From Pedobacter cryoconitis (GTDB lineage Bacteria; Bacteroidota; Bacteroidia; Sphingobacteriales; Sphingobacteriaceae): a stretch of DNA of 64,000 nt. Positions 42,971 through 51,702 of the stretch are shown here, one piece after another (position 1 is the first letter of the stretch; every line of letters starts with the position of its first letter). The stretch is from NCBI RefSeq assembly GCF_014200605.1, contig NZ_JACHCE010000008.1, positions 186,001 to 250,000 of the forward strand, read 5' to 3'. The notes under the pieces were generated by a model. That model did not search any database. It saw only the letters and a program-made list of their open reading frames with translations, and had not been told where the DNA came from. The translations under genes were made by a program, and so were the position numbers.

Positions 42971-43366
42971 TTAAGCTGGAATATTAAAACGGCCAATATA
43001 TTGGAGACCGTTATTGGTTGCCTTCTGATTCTCAATGGTTAGTTCATCGGCTGCATAACTAAATATGGCATTTGCAGTTGAAACCCCTTTTTGGATACAG
43101 GCCTGGTAAATTTCTACCTCTGCCTGATCATTCCATACCGGTAATTCTTCTATCATAGCCTGAATACTAACCCTTTTTCTGCCATGATAAATAGTGATCC
43201 AGTCTTCATCGTAAGCATTTTGCAGATTCAGATCTTTACAGAACTGGCAGCGAAGATTTAAATCCTGGTTGTTTTTCAGAAATTTTGACTGATCAAAATA
43301 TTTATAGAATTGTTCTTCTGTTTTATCTGAAGTTCCCGCCCACACGTGGATGCTTTGCTGTGCCAT
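42971..43366 (-). CDS. Immunity protein 22 (Imm22)-like
   Basis: A 131-residue cytoplasmic protein. The order IHVWAGTSDKTEEQFYKYF, then CQFCKDLNLQNAYDEDWITIYH, resembles the Imm22 pattern of VWxG-E-E-L-YF followed by S-x-F-x-x-D-YDEDF. Imm22 proteins are predicted antidotes to polymorphic toxins. No toxin gene lies beside it, so this would be an orphan. An alternative is a housekeeping homologue recruited for another role. A GCTCAAT hairpin lies in its 5' leader (43392-43409). Confidence 0.6.
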   Translation of the reverse strand: MAQQSIHVWAGTSDKTEEQFYKYFDQSKFLKNNQDLNLRCQFCKDLNLQNAYDEDWITIYHGRKRVSIQAMIEELPVWNDQAEVEIYQACIQKGVSTANAIFSYAADELTIENQKATNNGLQYIGRFNIPA

Positions 43367-43391
43367 TTTCTTATTATTTTATTTTGTAGAT

Positions 43392-43409
43392 GCTCAATTT
43401 TTATTGAGC
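43392..43409 (-). promoter_or_regulatory. Hairpin in the leader of the Imm22-like gene
   Basis: GCTCAAT and ATTGAGC form a perfect 7-bp stem with a TTTT loop, ending 26 bp upstream of the ATG. It may be an operator or a leader hairpin; no adjacent regulator distinguishes them. Confidence 0.35.
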
Positions 43410-43537
43410 GTTCCAAGGTAAGGATTTTGTTAGATAATTCAGCTTTTCGTTCGTGTAAATAGGTTAAACCAATAGAATTCGCTTTTTGAAAAGAATAATT
43501 GCAAATATTTAAAGAATGTATTATTATTGCATAATCA

Positions 43538-43549
43538 TTGACTAGTCAA
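43538..43549 (+). promoter_or_regulatory. Palindromic operator of the MarR gene
   Basis: TTGACTAGTCAA is a perfect 12-bp palindrome ending 13 bp upstream of the marR-like ATG. Flanking TTGCAAATATTT and AAATATTGCAA elements add a larger inverted arrangement. Position and symmetry fit autoregulation by a MarR dimer. Confidence 0.6.
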
Positions 43550-43562
43550 GTAAATATTGCAA

Positions 43563-43985
43563 ATGAACTCTTCTCTTAAAGTATTAATGAACCTGTCCAA
43601 AGTGCAGGCTGTTATATCACGCAGGTTTGATCGCCTGAACATCCATGGTATTGGTTTTAACGATTTTATGGTGCTCTATCTATTGCAGCAATCTGCAGAT
43701 GAAAAGATGCGGCGGATAGATCTGGCAGATAAAATAGGGGTCACCGCTTCTGGCATTACAAGGATGTTATTGCCTATGGAAAAAATAGGCCTTTTGACCC
43801 GTGAAACAAATGAAAGGGATGCCAGGGTGAGTTATGTGGTACTTACACCTGCAGGTAAACAATTATTTGAAGATGCAGAGAAAACTGCTAAAATACTGGC
43901 TGAGGAAATTATTCCAGCCGGGAAATCAAAAAATATGAATCTTTTATCAGACCTGCTGATCAGATTAGGCGGGGACATTACTTAA
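43563..43985 (+). CDS. MarR-family transcriptional regulator
   Basis: The ATG at 43563 is preferred over the in-frame TTG two codons earlier; 140 residues. The winged helix is clear: MRRIDLADKIGVTASGITRMLLPMEKIGLLTRETNERDARVSYVVLTPAGKQLF, with the DxR wing motif of MarR proteins. A perfect palindrome precedes it. It ends 24 bp before a phosphotransferase gene on the same strand, so the pair is probably one operon in which MarR controls the kinase. Confidence 0.93.
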   Translation: MNSSLKVLMNLSKVQAVISRRFDRLNIHGIGFNDFMVLYLLQQSADEKMRRIDLADKIGVTASGITRMLLPMEKIGLLTRETNERDARVSYVVLTPAGKQLFEDAEKTAKILAEEIIPAGKSKNMNLLSDLLIRLGGDIT

Positions 43986-44009
43986 TTCGGGAATATCAAT
44001 CATTTATTT

Positions 44010-45026
44010 ATGGCAGCTCTGCAGAACCTTATACCAGCAGCTAAATTACCAGCAGTTGAAAGTGCATTATTACAAACTTTTAATACAAGCCAGGTACAAA
44101 AAATAACTTTACTTGCTGGTGGCCTTTCGGCCTCTATTGTCTATAAAATTGAGGTTGACGGTCAGGAATATGTTTTGAAACTGGATAGTCCTGTTGAATC
44201 TGCCGATCAGGAGAGTTGTATGGAAATCGCTGCTGTGGCGGGTATTGCACCCAAATTTTATTATCTGAACCGGGTAGCGGGGATTGCAATCACAGCTTTT
44301 ATTCAGCCTATGTCAATGCAGGCTGTCTTTAAATCCCGTGAGTTGTTATTGTCTAGTCTTGGCAAAGTTGTCAGCTCTATACATAATTTGCCTCTTTTTT
44401 CTAAAGAAAACAGTCTGATTGATACTGTAGATGGGCTTATCGCTCAGTTTAAAACATCCAAGATGTTAACGGGCCCTGTTTTCGATGCTTGTTTTGCGCA
44501 TTATGAAACCATCAGAAAATATTATCCATGGGATGATGCAGATAAGGTTTCGAGCCATAATGATCTTAATCCTAATAACATGGTATTTGATGGAGAAAAA
44601 ATATGGGTGATTGACTGGGATGCAGCTTTTCAGAACGATCGTTATGTTGACCTGGCTATACTGGCAAATTTTTACGTCACGGATGAGGATGGCGAAAATA
44701 TCTTCCTTGAAGCTTACTTTGGCAGTGAACTGAATGATTATAACCGGGCGAGGTTCTTTATGATGCGCCAGATATGCAGGCTGGTCTATGCTATGCTAAT
44801 GTTTAAACTGGCAGAAGGATCAAAAATAACCGGTGCAGTGCATGACCCTGATATGGAAAAGGCTGATTTAAAAACAATAAAAAAACAGCTTGGTACCGGA
44901 GAACTCAGTCTTGCTGCTTATCATGGCCAGTTAATATTTGGTAAGGCTTTAATGAATGAAACTTTAGAGCAAATGCGGTCACCGCGGTTTGCATTATCTT
45001 TTGATAATTTATTGATAATTGAATAA
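44010..45026 (+). CDS. APH/choline-kinase-type phosphotransferase
   Basis: A 338-residue protein of the aminoglycoside phosphotransferase fold: N-lobe with LAGGLSASIVYKIEVDGQEYVLKLDS, C-lobe with the catalytic SSHNDLNPNNMVF (HxDxxxxN) and the DFG-like VIDWDAAF. These enzymes phosphorylate small molecules with ATP, including antibiotics, choline and hydroxylated metabolites. The gene is paired with an upstream MarR regulator, which would suit a response to an external compound. A resistance role is not supported beyond that. Confidence 0.87.
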   Translation: MAALQNLIPAAKLPAVESALLQTFNTSQVQKITLLAGGLSASIVYKIEVDGQEYVLKLDSPVESADQESCMEIAAVAGIAPKFYYLNRVAGIAITAFIQPMSMQAVFKSRELLLSSLGKVVSSIHNLPLFSKENSLIDTVDGLIAQFKTSKMLTGPVFDACFAHYETIRKYYPWDDADKVSSHNDLNPNNMVFDGEKIWVIDWDAAFQNDRYVDLAILANFYVTDEDGENIFLEAYFGSELNDYNRARFFMMRQICRLVYAMLMFKLAEGSKITGAVHDPDMEKADLKTIKKQLGTGELSLAAYHGQLIFGKALMNETLEQMRSPRFALSFDNLLIIE

Positions 45027-45145
45027 TGCATCTAAATCGATGAATCCCCCATTCTTTTTGTACTACGCAGCCTATAGATTTGTCTGAATCGATTAACCGC
45101 TTAGGATATAGAATTCTCTAAAGAGTCTATTTTTCAGTGGGTTAA

Positions 45146-45157
45146 TTGGTCAACCAA
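45146..45157. promoter_or_regulatory. Palindrome upstream of the SusC-like gene
   Basis: TTGGT-CA-ACCAA is symmetric and lies 19 bp before the susC-like ATG. The half-sites resemble those of the GntR-type TGGT/ACCA operators and also those in the repeat at 37151-37186. No regulator gene is adjacent. Confidence 0.4.
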
Positions 45158-45176
45158 ATTAAACCAGACCAAGCGT

Positions 45177-48100
45177 ATGAACAAAACTTTACAAAGATTT
45201 TGGAGGAGTTCCTATTGCCTTTTTTTTCTGCTTAATTGTTTGAGTTATCACCAGGCTTTTTCTCAAACGAAGCAAACAATCACAGGTAAAGTTACCGACA
45301 CATTAGGCTTACCACTGCCGGCAGTAGTGGTAGCCGCAGTTAATAAACCCAATTTAGGCACCCAGACCGATAACAATGGGAAATTTGTGCTGGATGTAGA
45401 ACCCGGAACATTATTGAGATTCGCTTATGTCGGATTTAAAGAACAAAGGGTAACCGTTAGTGCATCTGTTCACATCATTAACATTCGCTTACAGGAAAAT
45501 AATATTCAGGCCGATGAAGTTGTGATTACTGCATTAGGGCAGAAACAGCGAAAGGAAGCTATCGTAGGTTCTGTAACTACAGTAAAAGTTGCCAATCTGA
45601 AAATTCCTTCGAGTAATCTGACCAATGCCCTGTCAGGACAGATCGCTGGTGTAATTGGTTATCAGCGTAGCGGACAGCCGGGACAGGATAATTCTCAGTT
45701 TTTTATCAGAGGGGTGACTACTTTTGGTTATAAACAGGACCCGCTGATATTAATTGATAATGTGGAATTAACCAGCTCTGACCTGGCGCGTTTGCAAGTG
45801 GATGATATTGAGAGTTTTTCTATCCTCAAAGATGCAAGTGCTACTGCCTTATATGGGGCAAGAGGGGCTAATGGTGTAATTCTGGTGAGTACCAAAGAAG
45901 GTAAGGAAGGGAAATCGAAAATCAGCTTTCGTCTGGAGAATTCTATATCACAATCAACCCAAACGCTGCAGCTTGCTGATCCGGTAACCTATATGAAGCT
46001 TTACAACGAGGCAACGATAGGCAGAGACCCGCAGGCAGGGCCGAAATTCAATCAGAACCAGATTATCAATACGCAGGCTACAGTGAATAAATCGCCGGGA
46101 TATAATGAATATGTATATCCTGCCGTAGACTGGCTGGGATTGTTGTTCAAGAAAAGGACCACTACACAAAGAGCAAACTTAAGCGTGAGTGGCGGCGGGG
46201 GAGTTGCCCGTTATTATGTTGCCGGATCTTTTAACCGTGACAACGGGGTCCTGAAGCAGGATATTAAAAATAACAATGATAACAATATAAAATATAGTAA
46301 TTATCAGCTGCGCTCCAATGTAAATATTGATGTGAGCAAAACTACCGAGCTGGTTGTCCGTCTTTCGGGTACCTTTAGCGAGTATAACGGGCCGCTGGCT
46401 ACTGATGGCGGTTTCTCAACAGATTTATATAATGTTGCTGTACATACAAGTCCGGTACTTTTTCCAGCTTTTTTTCCTGCTGATGAGAATAATCAAAACG
46501 TTCAGCATATCTTGTTTGGTAATGCAGGGGGAACAACCCAAAATAGCATTCTCTACAATAATCCTTATGCTGCTTTATTAAGAGGGCATAAGAACTCTTC
46601 TGAATCGCGTATGTCTGCTCAGTTTGAAGTGAACCAGAATCTGGATTTTCTGACAGAGGGGCTATCTTTTAAAACGATTTTGAGTACAAACAGGTATTCT
46701 TATTTTGATTCTCAACTGGCTTATTCCCCTTTTTATTATAGTGCAGAAAACTATGACCGTTTAACCAACCAGTATTCTTTGAAGTGGCTAAATTCGGGAG
46801 TGGAAAATAACCCGCCTAATGTTGCGCAGGAATATTTGAGTTATAATTCCAGTGAACCTAATATCAGTACTTTTTTATATGGTCAGGCGTCTTTAAATTA
46901 TAACCGGACATTGGGTACTGATCATACCCTTAGCGGAACTTTGATCGGTACCGGCCAGCAGACCACTTATAGCAATGCTAAAGACCCCAAGACGGATAAA
47001 AAAACATTACAGTATTCACTGCCTTACAGGAACCTGGGGCTTGCAGGTCGTTTAACCTATGCTTTTAAGAGTAAATACTTCATCGAATCTAACTTTGGGT
47101 ACAATGGATCGGAGCGTTTCTCTGCCGATCACCGCTTTGGATTTTTCCCTACTATTGGTGCTGGCTGGCTGGTTTCGAACGAGAAATTCTGGGACAGGTT
47201 TTCTGGTGTAATCAACCGTTTTAAATTAAGAGGAAGTTACGGGCTGGTTGGAAATGATGCGATTGGGGATCAGCGCTTCTTTTATCAGTCGGATGTTAAT
47301 TTAAGCGGCGGTGGGAACTATGCCCAGTTTGGTTACAATTACGGGTCTTCACGTTCGGGTGTTTATATCAACAGTTACGAAAACCCTTCCATTACCTGGG
47401 AAACTTCCAGACAGACGAACCTTGCTCTGGAAATGACGCTTTTTAAAAATATGAATATCATCGCCGAAGTGTATAATAATTACCGGTATAATATTTATAT
47501 GCAGCGTAAAAATCTTCCTTCTACGCTGGGGCTTGAAGCTGTAGACAAAAATAACAATCCAAATGTAGGGGCAAATATTGGCGAGGCGAGATCCAGGGGA
47601 ATTGATCTTTCTGTTGATTATAAGATGAATATCAATGCATTTTCTTTTGCGCTCAGGTCTAATTTAACATTTGCAAAAAACAAGTATCTCAATTATGAAG
47701 AGCCGCAATGGGCTGAGCCATGGCGGTATACTACGGGGCAGCCAATCAACAGGAACTATGGTTTTATAGCAGAAAGATTGTTTGTGGATGATAAGGAAGT
47801 ACTCAATTCACCGGTTCAGAAATTTGGCAGTAAACTACCCCGGGGCGGTGATATTAAATATAGAGACTTAAATGGGGATGGTAAAATTGATGATGCTGAT
47901 AAAGCTTTTATCGGCTATCCTCAATCTCCTGAAATTGTCTATGGTTTTGGTTTCAGTTCCTCTTATAAAAGCTTTGACCTGTCGGCATTTTTTACCGGGC
48001 AGGCGAGGGTAACCTTCTTTATTGACCCTAAAAAGGTCAGTCCTTTTGTACCCAGTGAAGAAAAGTACATTTATGGAAATACACAGTTGTTAAAAGATTT

Positions 48101-48434
48101 CGCTGATAACCACTGGTCGCCCGAAAACCAGGATTTATATGCCTTGTATCCAAGACTTTCCATTACTGGGGATGACCTTGCAAATAATGCGCAAACCAGT
48201 ACCTGGTGGATGCGCAATGGAAGTATGTTAAGGTTAAAATCTGTAGAAATCGGTTATACCTTACCCACAAGAATCGCTAAAAGTATCCGGCTTAATTCGT
48301 GCAGAATCTATTTCAATGGATTGAACCTGGTTACCTGGAGCCCTTTTAAAATGTGGGACCCTGAGCAGGGAGGGAATGGTTTTGCTTATCCGATTCAAAA
48401 GGTATTTAATGTCGGTGTTAACGTGAATTTATAA
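45177..48434 (+). CDS. SusC/RagA-type TonB-linked outer-membrane transporter
   Basis: A 1085-residue receptor. After a signal peptide (about 1-30) comes a carboxypeptidase-D-like regulatory domain (about 34-115, ITGKVTDTLGLPLPAVVV). A plug follows (about 120-240) with the SusC motif FFIRGVTTFG and ILKDASATALYGARGANGVILVSTK. The remainder is a 22-strand barrel with the C-terminus NVGVNVNL. No STN anti-sigma domain is present. SusC forms a lid-and-barrel uptake complex with SusD encoded 8 bp downstream. Substrate is unknown; no CAZyme lies in this locus. Confidence 0.97.
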   Translation: MNKTLQRFWRSSYCLFFLLNCLSYHQAFSQTKQTITGKVTDTLGLPLPAVVVAAVNKPNLGTQTDNNGKFVLDVEPGTLLRFAYVGFKEQRVTVSASVHIINIRLQENNIQADEVVITALGQKQRKEAIVGSVTTVKVANLKIPSSNLTNALSGQIAGVIGYQRSGQPGQDNSQFFIRGVTTFGYKQDPLILIDNVELTSSDLARLQVDDIESFSILKDASATALYGARGANGVILVSTKEGKEGKSKISFRLENSISQSTQTLQLADPVTYMKLYNEATIGRDPQAGPKFNQNQIINTQATVNKSPGYNEYVYPAVDWLGLLFKKRTTTQRANLSVSGGGGVARYYVAGSFNRDNGVLKQDIKNNNDNNIKYSNYQLRSNVNIDVSKTTELVVRLSGTFSEYNGPLATDGGFSTDLYNVAVHTSPVLFPAFFPADENNQNVQHILFGNAGGTTQNSILYNNPYAALLRGHKNSSESRMSAQFEVNQNLDFLTEGLSFKTILSTNRYSYFDSQLAYSPFYYSAENYDRLTNQYSLKWLNSGVENNPPNVAQEYLSYNSSEPNISTFLYGQASLNYNRTLGTDHTLSGTLIGTGQQTTYSNAKDPKTDKKTLQYSLPYRNLGLAGRLTYAFKSKYFIESNFGYNGSERFSADHRFGFFPTIGAGWLVSNEKFWDRFSGVINRFKLRGSYGLVGNDAIGDQRFFYQSDVNLSGGGNYAQFGYNYGSSRSGVYINSYENPSITWETSRQTNLALEMTLFKNMNIIAEVYNNYRYNIYMQRKNLPSTLGLEAVDKNNNPNVGANIGEARSRGIDLSVDYKMNINAFSFALRSNLTFAKNKYLNYEEPQWAEPWRYTTGQPINRNYGFIAERLFVDDKEVLNSPVQKFGSKLPRGGDIKYRDLNGDGKIDDADKAFIGYPQSPEIVYGFGFSSSYKSFDLSAFFTGQARVTFFIDPKKVSPFVPSEEKYIYGNTQLLKDFADNHWSPENQDLYALYPRLSITGDDLANNAQTSTWWMRNGSMLRLKSVEIGYTLPTRIAKSIRLNSCRIYFNGLNLVTWSPFKMWDPEQGGNGFAYPIQKVFNVGVNVNL

Positions 48435-48442
48435 TTGAACCT

Positions 48443-50368
48443 ATGAAAAAATACTATAAATATATCTGTATCGGAGTTTTGCTGATCTCCAGCTTCTCTT
48501 GTAAAAAATATCTTGATATCACACCAGATAATTTAGGCACACTGGATTATGCATTCAGAAACCGGAATGAGGCAGAGAATTATCTGTATTCATGTTATGC
48601 TTATTTACAGCGCATGTCGGATGTGGCAGGTAACCCGGGATTTACAACTTCCGGAGAGCTTATCTATTCTAATGATCTGGATAATTATCTGGGTTTTAAC
48701 CGGACTGGTTTTAATATTCTCAGAGGTACGCAAACCTCGAATGACCCTGGTCTGAATACCTGGGATGGCTCAAATGGGAGTTACAGTATGTTCCGGTCTA
48801 TCCGGATTTGTAATATCATGCTCGAAAATATTGATAAACCTATTGACCTTTCTGCTGCGGAAAAGAAAAGATGGATTGCAGAGACTAAATTTTTAAAGGC
48901 TTATTATCACTATATCTTATTTAAGATGTATGGTCCGATACCGCTGATTAAAGATAACCTTGCGATTACCAGTTCAACTGATGAAGTGAGGGTTAAAAGA
49001 TCAACAGTAGATGAATCTGTGAATTATATAGTCTCTTTACTGGATGAAGCGATCCCGGATTTACCAGTAGCCATCAGTAACCAGGCCCTTGAATTAGGGA
49101 GAACAACGAACCTGATCGCATTGTCAGTTAAAGCTGAGGTTTTGGCTACCGCAGCAAGCCCTTTATTTAATGGCAATCCGGATTATATGGGATGGAGTGA
49201 CAGGGATGGAAAAGCACTTTTTCCTTCTGCTTATGATCCTTCAAAATGGCAAAAGGCTGCTGATGCGGCCAAAGTGGCAATTACTGCCTGTGAGGCTCAG
49301 GGGATAAGGTTATATACCTTTTCTGCACCCGCTACGATTGGCAAACTCTCTGATTCTTTGAAAAAAGAACTGGATATACAAAATGCTGTAGCTGAGAAAT
49401 GGGAATTAAATACGGAGATGATCTGGGCTTCAAATCCGGCATTCAGCTACCAGGGTTATGCTACACCAAGGTTAACCGTTAAATCTTCGATAAACAGTTT
49501 TTCGAACCCTTCCACTTTTTCTGCCCCTATTTCAACACAAGAGCTTTTTTATACAGTTAATGGAGTGCCTATAAATGAAGACAGGGATTGGGATTATGCG
49601 GGTAGAAATACACTTAAAACAGGTGATCAGGCAAGCCGTTATTATATCAAAGAAGGTTATGAAACGATAAAGGGCCATTTTGCAAGGGAACCGCGTTTCT
49701 ATGCAGATCTGGCTTTTGACGGGGCAATCTGGTTTGGTAATGGACGGATTAATCAGGACGATGCTAAAAATCCGCTGTATAGCGTACAGGCCAGAGGAAG
49801 TGATGGGCTTGCTGGTCCAAAAGATAGAATAAGGCTGAATATAACAGGCTACTGGCCTAAAAAGCTGGTCAGTTATCTGTCTATTTATGACGATGGTTTT
49901 CAGCAGGTTGACTTTCGCTTACCGCTGATCAGGCTTGCTGGTTTATATCTACTGTATGCTGAGACTTTAAATGAGGTAAACGGGCCTACGGGTGATGTTT
50001 TTAATTATATCGACAAGGTGAGGTTTAGAGCTGGTTTACAGGGTGTTCAGGCTTCGTGGTCTGCACATTCTAAAAATCCGGGTAAATATAGCAGCAAAGA
50101 GGGGATGAGACAGATTATCCATCAGGAAAGAAGGATAGAGCTTTGTTTTGAAGGGCAAAGCGGTTGGGACCTTCGCCGCTGGAAAGAGCTTCAAAGTGTA
50201 TTAAGTGTTCCTTTGCAGGGATGGAGTATCTATGATTCAGAATCTGTGAATTATTATCGCCCCACTACACAATTCATCCCTGTATTTGGTCTGAAAGATT
50301 ATCTGTGGCCTATCAAAAGCTATGATCTTGTGGTTAACCCGAATCTTGTTCAGAATCCTTACTGGTAG
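48443..50368 (+). CDS. SusD/RagB-type glycan-binding lipoprotein
   Basis: A 641-residue surface lipoprotein (Cys20 in SSFSCKKYLD). It shows the helical SusD fold: LDITPDNLGTLDYAFRNRNEAENYLYSCYAYLQ, the TPR-like region around AETKFLKAYYHYILFKMYG, and the C-terminal RRIELCFEGQSGWDLRRWKE motif. SusD-like proteins close over SusC barrels and bind the ligand outside the cell. It is the second gene of a four-gene operon. It is longer than the archetypal SusD (about 550), which is normal in this family. Confidence 0.97.
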   Translation: MKKYYKYICIGVLLISSFSCKKYLDITPDNLGTLDYAFRNRNEAENYLYSCYAYLQRMSDVAGNPGFTTSGELIYSNDLDNYLGFNRTGFNILRGTQTSNDPGLNTWDGSNGSYSMFRSIRICNIMLENIDKPIDLSAAEKKRWIAETKFLKAYYHYILFKMYGPIPLIKDNLAITSSTDEVRVKRSTVDESVNYIVSLLDEAIPDLPVAISNQALELGRTTNLIALSVKAEVLATAASPLFNGNPDYMGWSDRDGKALFPSAYDPSKWQKAADAAKVAITACEAQGIRLYTFSAPATIGKLSDSLKKELDIQNAVAEKWELNTEMIWASNPAFSYQGYATPRLTVKSSINSFSNPSTFSAPISTQELFYTVNGVPINEDRDWDYAGRNTLKTGDQASRYYIKEGYETIKGHFAREPRFYADLAFDGAIWFGNGRINQDDAKNPLYSVQARGSDGLAGPKDRIRLNITGYWPKKLVSYLSIYDDGFQQVDFRLPLIRLAGLYLLYAETLNEVNGPTGDVFNYIDKVRFRAGLQGVQASWSAHSKNPGKYSSKEGMRQIIHQERRIELCFEGQSGWDLRRWKELQSVLSVPLQGWSIYDSESVNYYRPTTQFIPVFGLKDYLWPIKSYDLVVNPNLVQNPYW

Positions 50369-50420
50369 AACCCTTATAGCTTCATTAAACCATGATCGTG
50401 CCCTGAGAAATTTAAATAAC

Positions 50421-50447
50421 ATGAAAAAAGCAATCCTATACGCATGA
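50421..50447 (+). other. Eight-codon leader ORF overlapping the next start
   Basis: ATG at 50421 opens an 8-residue frame (MKKAILYA) whose TGA stop overlaps the following start codon as ATGA (50444-50447). It lies in the 75-bp gap after susD and may couple translation of the downstream lipoprotein; there is no direct evidence that it is translated. Confidence 0.35.
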
Positions 50448-51676
50448 AAAAGATAAATAATTACTGGTTATCTATCCTAATAACCTTACCCATTTTAGCG
50501 CTGCTGGGTGCCTGTCAAAAAACAGAGGATTATAATAAACCTATATCTTCCGACTTGACTAAACCAGATATGGTGACCAATATTAAAGTTGATAATTTTA
50601 ACGGAGGGGCCAATATCACCTATACTTTACCAAATTCTAAGAATTTGCTGTATGTAATGGCACAGTATAAAATAAATAATAACATAACCAGAGAAACTAA
50701 ATCCAGCTATTACTCTGATACAATCACCGTGGAGGGTTTTGCAAAAAAGCAAGCATATGAAGTCACCTTATATGCGGTAAGCAGGGCTAATGTGAAATCT
50801 GATCCGGTTATTGTCAAAGTTAATCCTGATACTCCGCCTTATCTTTTGATGAAGCCAACAGTAAATGTGCAGGCTGCTTTTGGAGGACTAAAAATCACAG
50901 GGAAAAACCCTTTAAAGAAATCATTAGGGATTATTATGCTGAAAGTAGATCAGACGAATTTTTCGGATGTTGTAGATCAGTATTACTCCAATAAGGATAG
51001 CGTTAATTATTCTTTAAGGGGTTACCCTCCTGTAAACCAGAAATTTGGTTATTATGTGACCGATTCTTATGGGAACCTCTCTGATACTACATTTTTTTCT
51101 GCTACCCCGTTTTTTGAAACGGTACTGGATAAGAATAAGTTTTTCGTGTATAATTTATCTACAGATAGCCGTATTGGTTATGGATGGGATTTGCCAAATC
51201 TCTGGAATGGAAAAACCGATGGAAACGGCTGGCATAGCAGTCCGGATGGCAGTTTGCCTGTAGTGGCTACATTCGGACTGGGGATCAGTGCTAAACTGAG
51301 CCGTTTTATTTTATGGGAGAGACCTGATGGCGATGAGAAATTCGCTTTCGGGCATGGTAACCCCAAACTGTTTTCATTATGGGGATCTGATAAAGCGCAG
51401 CCGGCAGATGTTCAATTACCAAAGACTGCTCCTGAAGGTACTGTTCTTGGTGATTGGATTAACCTGGGCAATTTTAACTATCCTGATCCGCCTTCTGGTC
51501 TTAAACCCATAGCACATAATGCTGCTGATAACGATTTTGTAAAGGCAGGAGTGAATTTCGATGTGCCTTTAATGAGCCCGAAAGTCAGGTATTTACGTCT
51601 TTCTGTAGGCACAACCTGGTCAAATGGGAATTTTGCGCATGTGATGGAAATGACTTTTTACGGGGACTCTAAATAA
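50444..51676 (+). CDS. DUF4959/DUF5126/DUF5000-type surface lipoprotein
   Basis: A 410-residue lipoprotein (Cys24 in LLGACQK). An N-terminal Fn3-like DUF4959 domain covers about 38-130 (PDMVTNIKVDNFNGGANITYTLPNSKNLLYVMAQYK). A middle DUF5126-like region covers about 130-235 and the C-terminal discoidin-like DUF5000 region about 235-410, ending VRYLRLSVGTTWSNGNFAHVMEMTFYGD. Such proteins occur as third partners of SusCD pairs and are thought to bind extracellular glycans. It lies 75 bp after susD and 26 bp before a DUF4998 gene, in one operon. Confidence 0.87.
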   Translation: MKKINNYWLSILITLPILALLGACQKTEDYNKPISSDLTKPDMVTNIKVDNFNGGANITYTLPNSKNLLYVMAQYKINNNITRETKSSYYSDTITVEGFAKKQAYEVTLYAVSRANVKSDPVIVKVNPDTPPYLLMKPTVNVQAAFGGLKITGKNPLKKSLGIIMLKVDQTNFSDVVDQYYSNKDSVNYSLRGYPPVNQKFGYYVTDSYGNLSDTTFFSATPFFETVLDKNKFFVYNLSTDSRIGYGWDLPNLWNGKTDGNGWHSSPDGSLPVVATFGLGISAKLSRFILWERPDGDEKFAFGHGNPKLFSLWGSDKAQPADVQLPKTAPEGTVLGDWINLGNFNYPDPPSGLKPIAHNAADNDFVKAGVNFDVPLMSPKVRYLRLSVGTTWSNGNFAHVMEMTFYGDSK

Positions 51677-51702
51677 TTTTTGAATAGCTAAAGACAAACG
51701 AT

